From the NCBI GenBank assembly GCA_947447825.1, contig CANFLL010000001.1, positions 62,001 through 126,000 of the forward strand: a DNA stretch of 64,000 nucleotides. Reading direction: 5' to 3'. This stretch comes from Chitinophagaceae bacterium (GTDB taxonomy: Bacteria; Bacteroidota; Bacteroidia; Chitinophagales; Chitinophagaceae). The notes beneath the pieces were generated by a model, which did not search any database, was not told the DNA's origin, and saw only the letters and a program-made list of their open reading frames with translations. Below are positions 48,173 through 57,709 of this stretch, one piece after another. The position numbers and the translations under genes are program-made. Numbering within the stretch: position 1 is the stretch's first letter; each line of letters begins with the position of its first letter.

Positions 48173-49108
48173 TTAAAAGAGCTTTTTTAATACTGGAAAG
48201 GTCTTAAATATTTTTCTAACCAATTGGCTTTCCTTATTTAGTCTCTCCCATGGCATTGGACCATAAATTTCCCATTGCCTGTCTTGGTCTTCTTGCCACC
48301 TAATTCTCAATTTTTCATCTTTAGTATGCGTCTTTGCCTCTGCATGTTCCCTAGCAACAGATAATACTTTGTCTATATATTTTTTTCTTGCACCTTTTGC
48401 AATCCGCATCCATAATTCGAAGTCTAGGGTACAATGCAGTTCTTCCCATAATGGTTGATGTATATCTGAATCCCAAAATACAGAAGGTTGTGCTACCCCT
48501 GGCATATATAAATACCTGTCAAAAACTATTGGGGTATGATGAATTGAAAATTTCCCATCTTTCAAATTATTGCAATTGCCATATAAAAATTGAGCTTTTG
48601 ATTTTAAGAAAGTTATTGCTGCTTGCTTAAATGCCCCTTTTGTAAAATAATCATCACTATTTATCCAGCAATACAATTTCCCACTTGCTAAACTGAATCC
48701 CTTATTGATGGCATGACTTTGTCCTCTATCTTTTTCGCATTCCCAATAACTAATCCAAGGGGAGTATTTATTTAAAATATCTACCGTTTCATCCTTACTT
48801 TCTCCATCAATAATGATGTATTCTAAGTTAGGATAGTTCTGTAACAATACACTTCTTATGGTCTCTTCAAAATATTTTCCCTGATTAAAGGAGGGGGAGA
48901 TTACAGAAATTTTAGGCCAGTTTACATTGCTTTCATAATCCTCTATTGACACTTCTTCTATCCATGGCCATCCAACTCGATGTGTTTTTGGGAGCGTTTC
49001 TAGAAGTCCTTTTTTTTCAGTTACAACTTTTCGCAACGGAATGGAAACCCCTTTACTCAAAAATTCTTCTCTATATTTTTGGTATGAGGGCAATGGAGGT
49101 AGTTTCAT
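48173..49108 (-). CDS. GT2 glycosyltransferase
   Basis: 311 residues. About 65 residues precede the GT2 domain, which opens at ISVISPSFNQGKYFEETIRS; YIIIDGESKDETVDI and LYCWINSDDYF (metal site near residue 148) follow, then CTLDFELWMRIAKGAR. It shares the DGxSxDxTxxxLxKY core and the SDDYF form with the gene at 52868-53884, so the two are probably related by duplication. Confidence 0.87.
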   Translation of the reverse strand: MKLPPLPSYQKYREEFLSKGVSIPLRKVVTEKKGLLETLPKTHRVGWPWIEEVSIEDYESNVNWPKISVISPSFNQGKYFEETIRSVLLQNYPNLEYIIIDGESKDETVDILNKYSPWISYWECEKDRGQSHAINKGFSLASGKLYCWINSDDYFTKGAFKQAAITFLKSKAQFLYGNCNNLKDGKFSIHHTPIVFDRYLYMPGVAQPSVFWDSDIHQPLWEELHCTLDFELWMRIAKGARKKYIDKVLSVAREHAEAKTHTKDEKLRIRWQEDQDRQWEIYGPMPWERLNKESQLVRKIFKTFPVLKKLF

Positions 49109-49221
49109 TATTTTAAAAATTTCCTATTATTTTACATTCTTTATAATTTCCTTAAAAGGCGGATAAAGTTATTTATTACTGATATTTTTAACTTTTTTGT
49201 TACTAAACCATTTTCCTGGCG

Positions 49222-50136
49222 TTATACTATTTTTTTCCAAGCGTTTCTAAAATATTCAGCTTTAGATAAATCTACATAATGAAATAGATTTGCATTATCA
49301 TAAATTAAACTAGCTTTTGGGTATACTACATATCGATCTCTGTCTAACCGTAAAGAATCATTATTACCAATAATCATCGCCGATAGTGCTTGCTCTAAAT
49401 AATAACAAGTTCCAAATGTTTCTTCTAAATTTTTAGCCCAATATTCTAATTTATCCCAGTCAATTAGTCTATCATTCAGCCCTAAACATCCCACATTAAT
49501 ACAATCCGGAATTGTACTATTTGAAAGCCCCTCCATGTAATCTTTTGGAAAACCATAGGCACTCTCTTCCTCTTGCATATAAATAGGCATTGTAGGGTTC
49601 GATAACCAATCAACTATTTCAGTTGGTGTGTGGGTAAACAACATATCTGAGTCCAACATCAGTCTCCACCCTCTTGTTCCCACATATACGTCTGTTAATT
49701 TTCGTATATGTTTATACACAATTCGCTTGTGATGCAAGTAAGGATACTTTTCTAGAGGTAAATAGCTGCTCAGACGGCTTTCAATTTCTGAAGTGTAAAT
49801 AACTGTACTATTAGGAATCTGACCCTTAATATTAGCAACTTGGTCTAATGTTCCATCATCATAAAAAGTAAAGTGAATAGGATTGGGTATAACCTTTTGA
49901 AGAGAATAGGCACAAAATAGGGTTTGATACCAGAATTTTTTACCTGTCAGAAAACATACATCCAGCTCTTTCAAAAAATTATTCTCATTAAATACAAACA
50001 ATTTCGCTGCTGCTATTGCCATATCCTTTTGAGCAGATAGCATTTTTTGGTACTCAAAATATCCGCCAAAACGTTGCCATAAATTCCAATTACTACGTGG
50101 GTTCCTATAAAGTGTATCTACTATTTTCTGAATCAC
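49222..50136 (-). CDS. glycosyltransferase-like protein, GT8-like core
   Basis: 304 residues. DVCFLTGKKFWYQTLFCAYS near residue 58, IHFTFYDDGTLD near 88, and RGWRLMLDSDMLFTHTP near 155 with a DSD metal site; a late YLEQALSAMI helix near 250. The layout is like GT-A retaining enzymes such as GT8, but no family is certain. It stands between the acyltransferase remnant and a GT2. Confidence 0.65.
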   Translation of the reverse strand: MIQKIVDTLYRNPRSNWNLWQRFGGYFEYQKMLSAQKDMAIAAAKLFVFNENNFLKELDVCFLTGKKFWYQTLFCAYSLQKVIPNPIHFTFYDDGTLDQVANIKGQIPNSTVIYTSEIESRLSSYLPLEKYPYLHHKRIVYKHIRKLTDVYVGTRGWRLMLDSDMLFTHTPTEIVDWLSNPTMPIYMQEEESAYGFPKDYMEGLSNSTIPDCINVGCLGLNDRLIDWDKLEYWAKNLEETFGTCYYLEQALSAMIIGNNDSLRLDRDRYVVYPKASLIYDNANLFHYVDLSKAEYFRNAWKKIV

Positions 50137-50191
50137 TAAAAATTTTTGTTACTTTATTACCCAATACCACAGCTGGCTTTTCTATCCAGCT

Positions 50192-50625
50192 CTATAAGTA
50201 TGTTGATAAGATAAGAATAATTGCATAAAGAGAAATATTTAAACAAATTCTTATTAATAAATTCATGTTTATTACAGGCTCCTTAAAAGCCCCCACAACA
50301 TAAACACCTATTGGAACATGCAAAAGATTGACTTCATAAGAAAAATCTCCTAACTTATAAATAAAACTTTCTCTTAGGGTATTAAATTTATTTGCATAAA
50401 CATCCCTGTTGTTAATATAACTGCTGCCATGTACTCCCAATTACCATTAGAGGGGTGCAATAAACATTGAAACTAAGTTTGATATAAGTAAAAAAATAAC
50501 GGCAATCTTTTTAATACTTAGGTTCATCAAAAACAAGGATACACCAATTCCAAATGATAGAAAACAACAATAAAAGCTGCAAAAAATCTTAAAAGGTCTA
50601 TACAAACATTTCTTTTTTTATCCAT
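50192..50625 (-). pseudogene. decayed acyltransferase-3 (OafA/NodX-like) gene
   Basis: Three pieces of one gene lie in different frames. From ATG 50625: MDKKRNVCIDLLRFF then AAFIVVFYHLEL, the usual first helix with its catalytic-region His, ending in TGA. A second-frame hydrophobic helix follows (GVSLFLMNLSIKKIAVIF) and meets TAA. A third-frame end at 50192-50440 carries KLGDFSYEVNLLHVPIGVYV, the family's late LLHVPI motif. About 145 codons remain of the usual 340 or more, so it has both frameshifts and internal deletions. It once would have O-acetylated a surface glycan. Confidence 0.78.
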
Positions 50626-50627
50626 TT

Positions 50628-51554
50628 CTATCCAACTAATCCCTCATATTGTCCACAAACTCCTTTCCACTTTAAAAACTTTTCATCTGTTTTCCAAGGC
50701 TTAAAAATAAAATAGGCTTTTATTTTCCTAAAAGGAACACTCCATTTAGGAATACTTTCCCACGGGCATATACCATGAAATATTAGCAGCTTTATCCAAC
50801 TCTTATTTTGAGCAAAATTCATTCTTGCTAGATAATTAATTTCTGTCCGACTTTCTGGTATAATATGGTCAATATGTAATTGTGGAAAATAGCCTACTTG
50901 CCACCCATTTTTTAGTGCTGTAATTACAATATCGTTATCCTCTCCAGAGGTTAGGTTATTACCTTTCCTACCTAGATTCTTTCGAAAAACATCAGTTTCT
51001 ATTTCACGTAAATAGGTTAAAAAAACTTCTTTTCTAATACACATCCCCGTACCAATAGGCGAAAAGTTTGGATATTCACTCACTTCATTATTAAGTATGT
51101 TGCTCACAATCTCCTTCTCTCCCAAATCTCTGCATCCCAAAAGCCCCACATAACTTTTAAACCAATCTTCTGGCGAGTGTTTTAAATAATGTGGTATGGC
51201 CTTTCCACCAAAGACACCAATAGTAGAATGGGTGGAAAAAATCATTAAACTTTTCTCTAAATAATCCAATCCTGCCAAGTTATCGTCATCAATAAAAACA
51301 ATAGATTCACAAGTGGCCTCTTTCACCCCCCTTATCCTTGCCATTGCAAGTCCTTGTTTTTTTTCTATTACAATCCTGGCTTTTTCATGCCATGATAGAT
51401 CGATAATGTTCTCAATTTTTTTTGAACTATTATTATCTACAATTATCAGTTCCCACCTATTGTTCTGTAGGGTTTGCTTAGACAATACTTCTAAGACATT
51501 TTTTAAAATCTCAATAGTAGGATTATACGAACAAATAATTACAGATATATCCAT
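50628..51554 (-). CDS. GT2 glycosyltransferase
   Basis: 308 residues. DISVIICSYNPTIEILKNVL start, ELIIVDNNSSKKIENI near 35, VKEATCESIVFIDDDNLAG metal site near 90, and SGEDNDIVITALKNGW near 200. It is a GT2 with a long C-terminal tail. It begins and ends within two or three bases of its neighbours. Confidence 0.87.
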   Translation of the reverse strand: MDISVIICSYNPTIEILKNVLEVLSKQTLQNNRWELIIVDNNSSKKIENIIDLSWHEKARIVIEKKQGLAMARIRGVKEATCESIVFIDDDNLAGLDYLEKSLMIFSTHSTIGVFGGKAIPHYLKHSPEDWFKSYVGLLGCRDLGEKEIVSNILNNEVSEYPNFSPIGTGMCIRKEVFLTYLREIETDVFRKNLGRKGNNLTSGEDNDIVITALKNGWQVGYFPQLHIDHIIPESRTEINYLARMNFAQNKSWIKLLIFHGICPWESIPKWSVPFRKIKAYFIFKPWKTDEKFLKWKGVCGQYEGLVG

Positions 51555-52808
51555 TTATAAATAACTTGTTTCAACTCTTTTACTATTAATAAAAGGAGAA
51601 GTATTGTTTTTTTCGATTGCTTTATTGTATGTATTAATCATCAAGGGTATAGTTTTAGCTGCGGAGTATTCGTTTAAGATTCTCTTTCTACCATTTTCCC
51701 CCATATTGGCAATCATACTTTGGTTGTTTACAAGTAGGGATATTTTATCAACTATTTGCTCAGCGTTGTTCGGATCTACTAATAACCCCGAAAGACCATC
51801 TTCTATTATTTCTGCCATTCCCCCACTCCTGCTTCCTATTACTGCTTTCCCTGCTGCCATTGCCTCACAACAGGCTATTCCAAAACTATCAAAACGGCTT
51901 GGAAAAATAAATACATCACCTTGTGATAATACCTCTACAAGATTCGTTGATTGAAATGCCCCATTAAAAAAAACATTACTTAAACACTTAGATAATTTTC
52001 TTTCTAGGTATTGTACCATATTATATCCATGCTTTGGCGAATTTGCAGGTTGTCCATAAAAATGAAATTTCAAAAGAGGGTGCTTTTTTAATAATATGGG
52101 TATTGCTTTCGCTATTTCAAGTACTCCTTTTCGTATCTCTAGCCTGCCATAGAAAACTATATTTATCTCTCCGTTTTTATCCTTTTTTGGTAGTAGGTTC
52201 AATAAGTCCTGTTTTGGTTCATAGAAAAAGGGTACATATTCATATTCTTTAGTCCACCCAATTTTAATATACATGTTCCCAAGGGCTTTTGATGGAGATA
52301 ACAAAGAAGTACATTGTTCAATAATCTCTTTTTCTATCAAATAGGCATTTTCATTGGGTGGTGTAGGAAAAGATGGCAAACAAAACCTCCTTAGGGCTCC
52401 AATTATAAAACGTATTCTTGGCACACCAGTCAACTTTTCAAATAAGAATATATCAATCAAATAATTAGCGGTATGCGCCCGCACAACAAAAGGCAACATA
52501 GGAAATTGATACCGAATTTCAATCCCACCTGCCCTAAAATCAGTTGCTTCTACAATATCAAATTTATTCTGCTCATGAATCTTTCTAAAATGATTCGGTA
52601 ATTCCTTATTAAAATCACCCCAACTGCTAGCCGGCAATCTATAAACATATTCATTTTCCCAAAAAGCCTCTTTCTTTGCGGTTGCACAAAATACAACCGG
52701 AACATGTTCATGTCTTGGTAAATAATATACCATTTGTGCCAAATAAGTTCCAATGCCACCACCACCTGTTTCGGGGGGGTACTCATAAGAAAAAAAGGCA
52801 ATTCTCAC
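51555..52808 (-). CDS. GT4 glycosyltransferase
   Basis: 417 residues, GT-B. IAFFSYEYPPETGGGGIGTY start, FVVRAHTANYLIDI in the first half, IVFYGRLEIRKGVLEIAKAI and FPSRFDSFGIACCEAMAAGK (Asp in the first acidic position of the E-x7-E) near residue 310. It is directly followed by the GT2 gene. Confidence 0.88.
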   Translation of the reverse strand: MRIAFFSYEYPPETGGGGIGTYLAQMVYYLPRHEHVPVVFCATAKKEAFWENEYVYRLPASSWGDFNKELPNHFRKIHEQNKFDIVEATDFRAGGIEIRYQFPMLPFVVRAHTANYLIDIFLFEKLTGVPRIRFIIGALRRFCLPSFPTPPNENAYLIEKEIIEQCTSLLSPSKALGNMYIKIGWTKEYEYVPFFYEPKQDLLNLLPKKDKNGEINIVFYGRLEIRKGVLEIAKAIPILLKKHPLLKFHFYGQPANSPKHGYNMVQYLERKLSKCLSNVFFNGAFQSTNLVEVLSQGDVFIFPSRFDSFGIACCEAMAAGKAVIGSRSGGMAEIIEDGLSGLLVDPNNAEQIVDKISLLVNNQSMIANMGENGRKRILNEYSAAKTIPLMINTYNKAIEKNNTSPFINSKRVETSYL

Positions 52809-52867
52809 TTGATTCAGTTAATTGATTGTAATGAGTATAATATTTTGATTACTACAAAGCTGTTGTA

Positions 52868-53884
52868 TTATCTTTTAGAAACCATTTTTATAAGTTTATG
52901 AAAATAGGCTTTCAGATACAGCTCCATTACCGAAAATGGACTTATAAAAAAGTTATTTCTCACCTTTTCAACTAACAAAGTCTGCTTCATTAAATCAAAC
53001 TCATTATTAAAATAAGCCGTTTTTAGCAAATTGAGAATATAATAGTGTAATACTTTGTTAAGAAGCCTCTTGTCAAATTCTTGCCTTAAAGGGATAGCAA
53101 ACCATTTTTTATATTGATACTTTTCTAGAACCGGTGCATAAGCCTTATCCAGATGGATGAATATCGAGTTTAACTCATCAAAAAACAACCCAGAGTAACC
53201 CATTCTAAAAACGGCATTCTCAGTCATTGTTTTAGAGTGCTCATGTCGCCTAAAATTTACCAACGTTTTATCCGTCACTCTAAAACCAGTAGTCCCATTG
53301 CCCATTAAAAACAATATCCACATATACTGATCCATCACAAATGAAAATTGAACTGGTAGAGGAAAAATAGGATTTAGTAAAGCTTTTCTAAAGAAAGTCC
53401 CTGGTTGCCTGTTGCAACAAATTGCAATTGTTTTGGGCAGATTTTCTGATATTATTTGTGTCCGTTCTTTCCAATTTATGGTGGCATTCTCAATAAAGTT
53501 ATTAATATAGCCAGATAAAACAGTGGCATTAGTATCTATAAAAGCCTCCCCAATTTCCATCAACGACCCAGGTTCTAAATAATCGTCACTATTCAGCCAG
53601 TTTATTACATCACCACTAGCCAAACAAAAGCCTTTATTGATGGCATCTGTTTGACCATTGTCTTTTTCACTAACCCAATAATGTAATTGTTCCTCGTATT
53701 TCTGTATTATTGCTACGCTGCCATCGGTACTCCCACCATCTATTATAATATATTCTAGGTTAGGGTATCCTTGGTTAAGCACCGACAATATTGTTTCCTC
53801 AATATATTGCGCTTGATTAAAGGAGGGTGTTATAATGGATATTTTGGGATATTTTTTCATTTGAAGGAAATAGTTAGAAGACAC
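52868..53884 (-). CDS. GT2 glycosyltransferase
   Basis: 338 residues. [20 protein letters not shown] start near residue 14, [15 protein letters not shown] near 45, and [17 protein letters not shown] metal site near 93. A C-terminal helical tail of about 120 residues follows. Its nearest relative in the window is the gene at 48173-49108. Confidence 0.88.
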   Translation of the reverse strand: MSSNYFLQMKKYPKISIITPSFNQAQYIEETILSVLNQGYPNLEYIIIDGGSTDGSVAIIQKYEEQLHYWVSEKDNGQTDAINKGFCLASGDVINWLNSDDYLEPGSLMEIGEAFIDTNATVLSGYINNFIENATINWKERTQIISENLPKTIAICCNRQPGTFFRKALLNPIFPLPVQFSFVMDQYMWILFLMGNGTTGFRVTDKTLVNFRRHEHSKTMTENAVFRMGYSGLFFDELNSIFIHLDKAYAPVLEKYQYKKWFAIPLRQEFDKRLLNKVLHYYILNLLKTAYFNNEFDLMKQTLLVEKVRNNFFISPFSVMELYLKAYFHKLIKMVSKR

Positions 53885-53893
53885 TATAATAAC

Positions 53894-55078
53894 CTAACTA
53901 TTAGTATCTAGTAATTCAATGCAACTAGCTATAACACGGTCAACAGTAATAAGATTTATATTTAGAATTGATTGTTTTTTATTTTCATCCACGAGTTTTT
54001 GATATAATTCTTTTTTATAAAAATCATTATTAGGATAAAGGGTGATTATTGTATCTGAAATTTCGTTAGGGTAAGGATTAAATCTTCCAAAATGATTACC
54101 ATTAGATATACAAACAGCTTTAGATTTAAGTGCCGCTGCCATGTGAACGGCACTTGTCTCATTAGAAATTAACAATAATGCACCATCAATTAATCTTATC
54201 AAATCCAATAATGTAGTCCTACCAACAAGTGATTCAATTAAGTTTTTATTTTTTGAATAACTAATTATTTCATCAACTATTATTTTTTCATAAAAAGCAC
54301 CGGCAATTTTAAAAACATATTTACCATTATATTTTTCCGTTAATTGATCAATAAAACTAGCAAATTGTTTGGTTTCCCACTTTCTATACTCAGCATGTCC
54401 TCCAGGGAAAATAACTATATAATTACTTTTAGTTTCCGTTCGAGCTATTGGGTCTATACTTAATTGAGTTTGGAGATTTTTATTTAACAATCCTTCAAAA
54501 AAAAATTTATTTCTAAAAAACTCAAATACCCCTAAAGTTTCAACCTCAATTATTCTGTTATATAGTTTATTGGCTTCATGAAGCTGATTTACAGAATCAT
54601 AATTAGAAGCATCACCACTACTTGTAATAGTATATTTTAGTCCAATGGAAAACAAAAAATTATCAATCTCCCATTTTCTGGAGTGAACTGGATGAATTAA
54701 AATATCATAATTTGCAATCCTTAATTTTAGTTTTATCTTAAGTTTAGTTTTACTTAATTCTTGATCTATGAGTATATCAGGATTTACCCATATAAAATTA
54801 TTAATTACATTACAATCTAGTTTTTCTGCAATCTCTTTAAATACAGGATTCCCTAAAAGGGTAATTTTCTTGTTTCTAAACGCAGCATCATTTCTTAACT
54901 CTGTAAGAAAATTTCTAAAAAGTATATAATCACCAATGGCATCCAGCCTTACAACAAGAACGCTATTCGTTTTATAACGATTAAAAATCCTTTTAGAAAT
55001 TTTAAAAATAAAATTGACAAGTATATCAATTGCATTTTTTATATCTAATAAAAAATATTTATACTTCTCAGATTTCAA
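53894..55078 (-). CDS. GT9 heptosyltransferase-like protein
   Basis: 394 residues. SVLVVRLDAIGDYILFRNFL near residue 39 is the GT9 opening; IVIFPGGHAEYRKWETKQFA near 222 and LISNETSAVHMAAALKSKAV near 308 match the donor site of heptosyltransferases (WaaC/WaaF). ADP-heptose use would agree with hldD at 8.8-9.9 kb, but some GT9 members use other donors. There are 10 bases to the GT2 downstream. Confidence 0.86.
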   Translation of the reverse strand: MKSEKYKYFLLDIKNAIDILVNFIFKISKRIFNRYKTNSVLVVRLDAIGDYILFRNFLTELRNDAAFRNKKITLLGNPVFKEIAEKLDCNVINNFIWVNPDILIDQELSKTKLKIKLKLRIANYDILIHPVHSRKWEIDNFLFSIGLKYTITSSGDASNYDSVNQLHEANKLYNRIIEVETLGVFEFFRNKFFFEGLLNKNLQTQLSIDPIARTETKSNYIVIFPGGHAEYRKWETKQFASFIDQLTEKYNGKYVFKIAGAFYEKIIVDEIISYSKNKNLIESLVGRTTLLDLIRLIDGALLLISNETSAVHMAAALKSKAVCISNGNHFGRFNPYPNEISDTIITLYPNNDFYKKELYQKLVDENKKQSILNINLITVDRVIASCIELLDTNS

Positions 55079-55111
55079 TTTTTAAACATTTACAAGTTAT
55101 TAAATCGTTTT

Positions 55112-55915
55112 TTACAGAGTGTATCCTTCTTTTTCTATAAAAGGTTGCCAGAAACAAAAGTCGTACTTCTCAAAAGCATGACACCCCAAAGGTAGTTTTT
55201 TATTGTTCAAAGCGAAACATTCACGAGGTTGCAATTCCCAAGAAAACATCAATGCCTCAGAAATGGTAGGCATTCTCCAAAAAAAAAAAAATACATTAAA
55301 CCAGTAAGAAAAGAACCCATCCTCATTGTATTTATATATTTTCCATAGTTCCGCTTTCCTCTGTAGCAAAGTTAATAGTACGATAAAAGACGCTACCTTT
55401 CTAAGTGATAGCCCCCCATTAACAATAGGTTTATAACCTACCCGTTTAAAGCCCAACCTATTTATAAAGTCTAACAGCTTCCGATAGTTTTCAAGAATTT
55501 TCATTCCATCATCCTTATGTTCCGGGGTATCAATATCAACAATTGGTGCTGCGAGATAAGCATAATTTTGATTACACCAATAAGTTAGATCATCTCTAAA
55601 AACAAAAGCATCCAATTGATATAGGAGGATGTATTTAAACTGTTTAAACCGTTTATAAAAATCTACAGATAGCATTAGCCTATTATATCCTTCAATGTTT
55701 TCAAAGTACACATTTTCAAATCGTTCTACAGTAAAGACAATCTTATTCAAACAAAAGGATTCATAATAAGAAGTGTCCAAAGACTTAGGTGCAAAGAAAA
55801 CTATTGGATAGTTGCCTAATATCTTTATACATTGGCTAAGTGAAATTAACTCTGACCCTTCTATAACTGTCTTATAAATTGGTATAGTAACCGCAACTAT
55901 TTTCTTTATTTTCAA
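55112..55915 (-). CDS. DUF5672 glycosyltransferase-like protein
   Basis: 267 residues. VAVTIPIYK start, the RFENVYFENIEGYNRLMLS stretch near residue 60, and the possible metal site YILLYQLDAFVFRDDL near 94; PIVNGGLSLRKV near 160 is the usual middle motif. DUF5672 proteins are linked to glycan clusters, chemistry unproven. The coding strand carries a run of 13 T (A13 at 55279-55291 on the plus strand) giving FFFF, a possible slippage site. Confidence 0.82.
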   Translation of the reverse strand: MKIKKIVAVTIPIYKTVIEGSELISLSQCIKILGNYPIVFFAPKSLDTSYYESFCLNKIVFTVERFENVYFENIEGYNRLMLSVDFYKRFKQFKYILLYQLDAFVFRDDLTYWCNQNYAYLAAPIVDIDTPEHKDDGMKILENYRKLLDFINRLGFKRVGYKPIVNGGLSLRKVASFIVLLTLLQRKAELWKIYKYNEDGFFSYWFNVFFFFWRMPTISEALMFSWELQPRECFALNNKKLPLGCHAFEKYDFCFWQPFIEKEGYTL

Positions 55916-55975
55916 TTTAAAAATTGAATAGATAATTAAAAAATAAAATATCTTGCATATTAGAATTGCTATTTA

Positions 55976-56920
55976 TTAACTAGATATAGACTTTCTGAAC
56001 AAAGCTTTACAAAATTTGAAAATAAGCATATGGTCAACTTTCCATGCGAATAAAAATGCCTCCAAAAAGTTCTTTGTAAATATGTATTTGCGGTTTCTTG
56101 TAACTTGGTAAAAAAAAATTAAAAAAAAATGATTTTTTATGACCATCTTTTCAAAATCAGAAAAACATAATTCCTTATAAAGTAGCAAAATAATTTGCGC
56201 ATATTCTAATATGTTTTTATAATTTTTTGTATTTCCGATACTCCCTTTATTCTCATGAATCCTAAAACTATTTAGAGGTTCTGCTATATAACAAATAGAA
56301 GATTTTAATAAGGTCATTATATACAAATACCAATCTCCATTTAACTTAAAAGTATGGTTAAACAAGTCTAAATTCAGCACCTGCTTTTTAAAAAGTACGG
56401 CACTAGCATTAGGGATAGAATTCTGGAGAACCATACAGTTTTTTATGAACATTTTACCACTTACGGTAAAGTCTTCGTTCCAATAGAAATTTGTAATTGA
56501 AGCTGTATGACTTTGCCAGGTTCCCTTTAGTTCATTATGTTGATTAACACTATAGGATTGACAAAACACCATTCCAACAGATTCATCAGCTGAATACGCT
56601 TGTAGGCATTTTTCTAAAAAGGAGGGTTGGCAATAATCATCACTTTCGGCAATCCATATATACGTTCCATTAGCGTATTCAATCCCTTTTCGCCATTGTT
56701 TAAAAGTGCTGCCACTATTGGTTTCATTATAAATGATAGCAGAAACTTTGGGATGGTTTCTATATTGTTCAATTACTTCCTTGCTATTATCTGTACTACA
56801 ATCATCTAAAATAATGAGTTCAAAATCCTGAAAGGTTTGATTCAATACACTTTCAATTCGTTGATTAAGGAATAGAGAATGGTTATAGTTTGGAATAATT
56901 ACTGAGACTTTTTTAGACAC
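55976..56920 (-). CDS. GT2 glycosyltransferase
   Basis: 314 residues. VSVIIPNYNHSLFLNQRIES start, LIILDDCSTDNSKEVIEQY near 36, IWIAESDDYCQPSFLEK metal site near 92 and NSFRIHENKGSIGN near 220. The A9-TT-A9 stretch at about 56108-56128 is in its coding tail. It overlaps the next gene upstream by 8 bases. Confidence 0.88.
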   Translation of the reverse strand: MSKKVSVIIPNYNHSLFLNQRIESVLNQTFQDFELIILDDCSTDNSKEVIEQYRNHPKVSAIIYNETNSGSTFKQWRKGIEYANGTYIWIAESDDYCQPSFLEKCLQAYSADESVGMVFCQSYSVNQHNELKGTWQSHTASITNFYWNEDFTVSGKMFIKNCMVLQNSIPNASAVLFKKQVLNLDLFNHTFKLNGDWYLYIMTLLKSSICYIAEPLNSFRIHENKGSIGNTKNYKNILEYAQIILLLYKELCFSDFEKMVIKNHFFLIFFYQVTRNRKYIFTKNFLEAFLFAWKVDHMLIFKFCKALFRKSISS

Positions 56921-57689
56921 CTAATATAATTTGAGGCGTTGCTACGACATATTTTAAAAAAAGCATTCTGTTTTCTCTAATCCTCATTTGCCTAAACTCA
57001 TTTATTAAAAATTGAAGTCGAGTTTTCATTGGTATTTGATTTTTTACATTTTTTAGATATACCAATAATTTTTCTTTTCTAAAAACTTCATCATAATTAG
57101 AACTAAATCCTCCATCCGCATATTCTGCAATAACTAAGTCGATATAACTTTTATTAACTTTATTTGAAAGAAACCATTTTAAGTTATGATCCCAATCTGC
57201 ATGGATCTTAAACTTTAAATTAAACACTCCAATTTTTTGAAAAACTTTTTTATTAAAAAAAATGGCTTGATGACAAATATTTTGATTAAGAATTCGATGG
57301 ACATCAAATTTACCCCCATAAACTCCATTAAATCTAGTACTTGTTATATTGCCATATACAACATCATAACTATTACTTTTTAAAAAATTGGCAATCTTCT
57401 CAAGAACAGCATTGTTTATAAATTTATCATCACTCCCCAAAAAATACAACCATTCACCTTTTGCAACCCTAATTCCTTTGTTCATTGCATCATAAATTCC
57501 TTTATCTATTTCTGAATAGATTCTTATTCTTTCATCATGGTACTGATTTGCAATTTCTAGAGTACTATCAGAGGAATCACCATCCATTATTAAAATCTCA
57601 AAATTTGGAAAAGTCTGACATTCTATGCTATCTAGACAATACTTTAGTGTCTTGGCTGAATTATATGTTGGTATTATTATAGAAAACAA
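56913..57689 (-). CDS. GT2 glycosyltransferase, WcaA-like
   Basis: 258 residues. FSIIIPTYNSAKTLKYCLDS start, ILIMDGDSSDSTLEIA near 34, and WLYFLGSDDKF metal site near 85 with HADWDHNLKWFLSNK near 168. Same short subclass as 36003-36770. Overlaps the downstream GT2 by 8 bases. Confidence 0.88.
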   Translation of the reverse strand: MFSIIIPTYNSAKTLKYCLDSIECQTFPNFEILIMDGDSSDSTLEIANQYHDERIRIYSEIDKGIYDAMNKGIRVAKGEWLYFLGSDDKFINNAVLEKIANFLKSNSYDVVYGNITSTRFNGVYGGKFDVHRILNQNICHQAIFFNKKVFQKIGVFNLKFKIHADWDHNLKWFLSNKVNKSYIDLVIAEYADGGFSSNYDEVFRKEKLLVYLKNVKNQIPMKTRLQFLINEFRQMRIRENRMLFLKYVVATPQIILGV

Positions 57690-57709
57690 TTGAAAACAAT
57701 TTTAAAACC

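Noticed and set aside
56105-56130. A9-TT-A9 stretch as a frameshift
   Set aside because: The GT2 frame stays open through it and the protein end looks normal.
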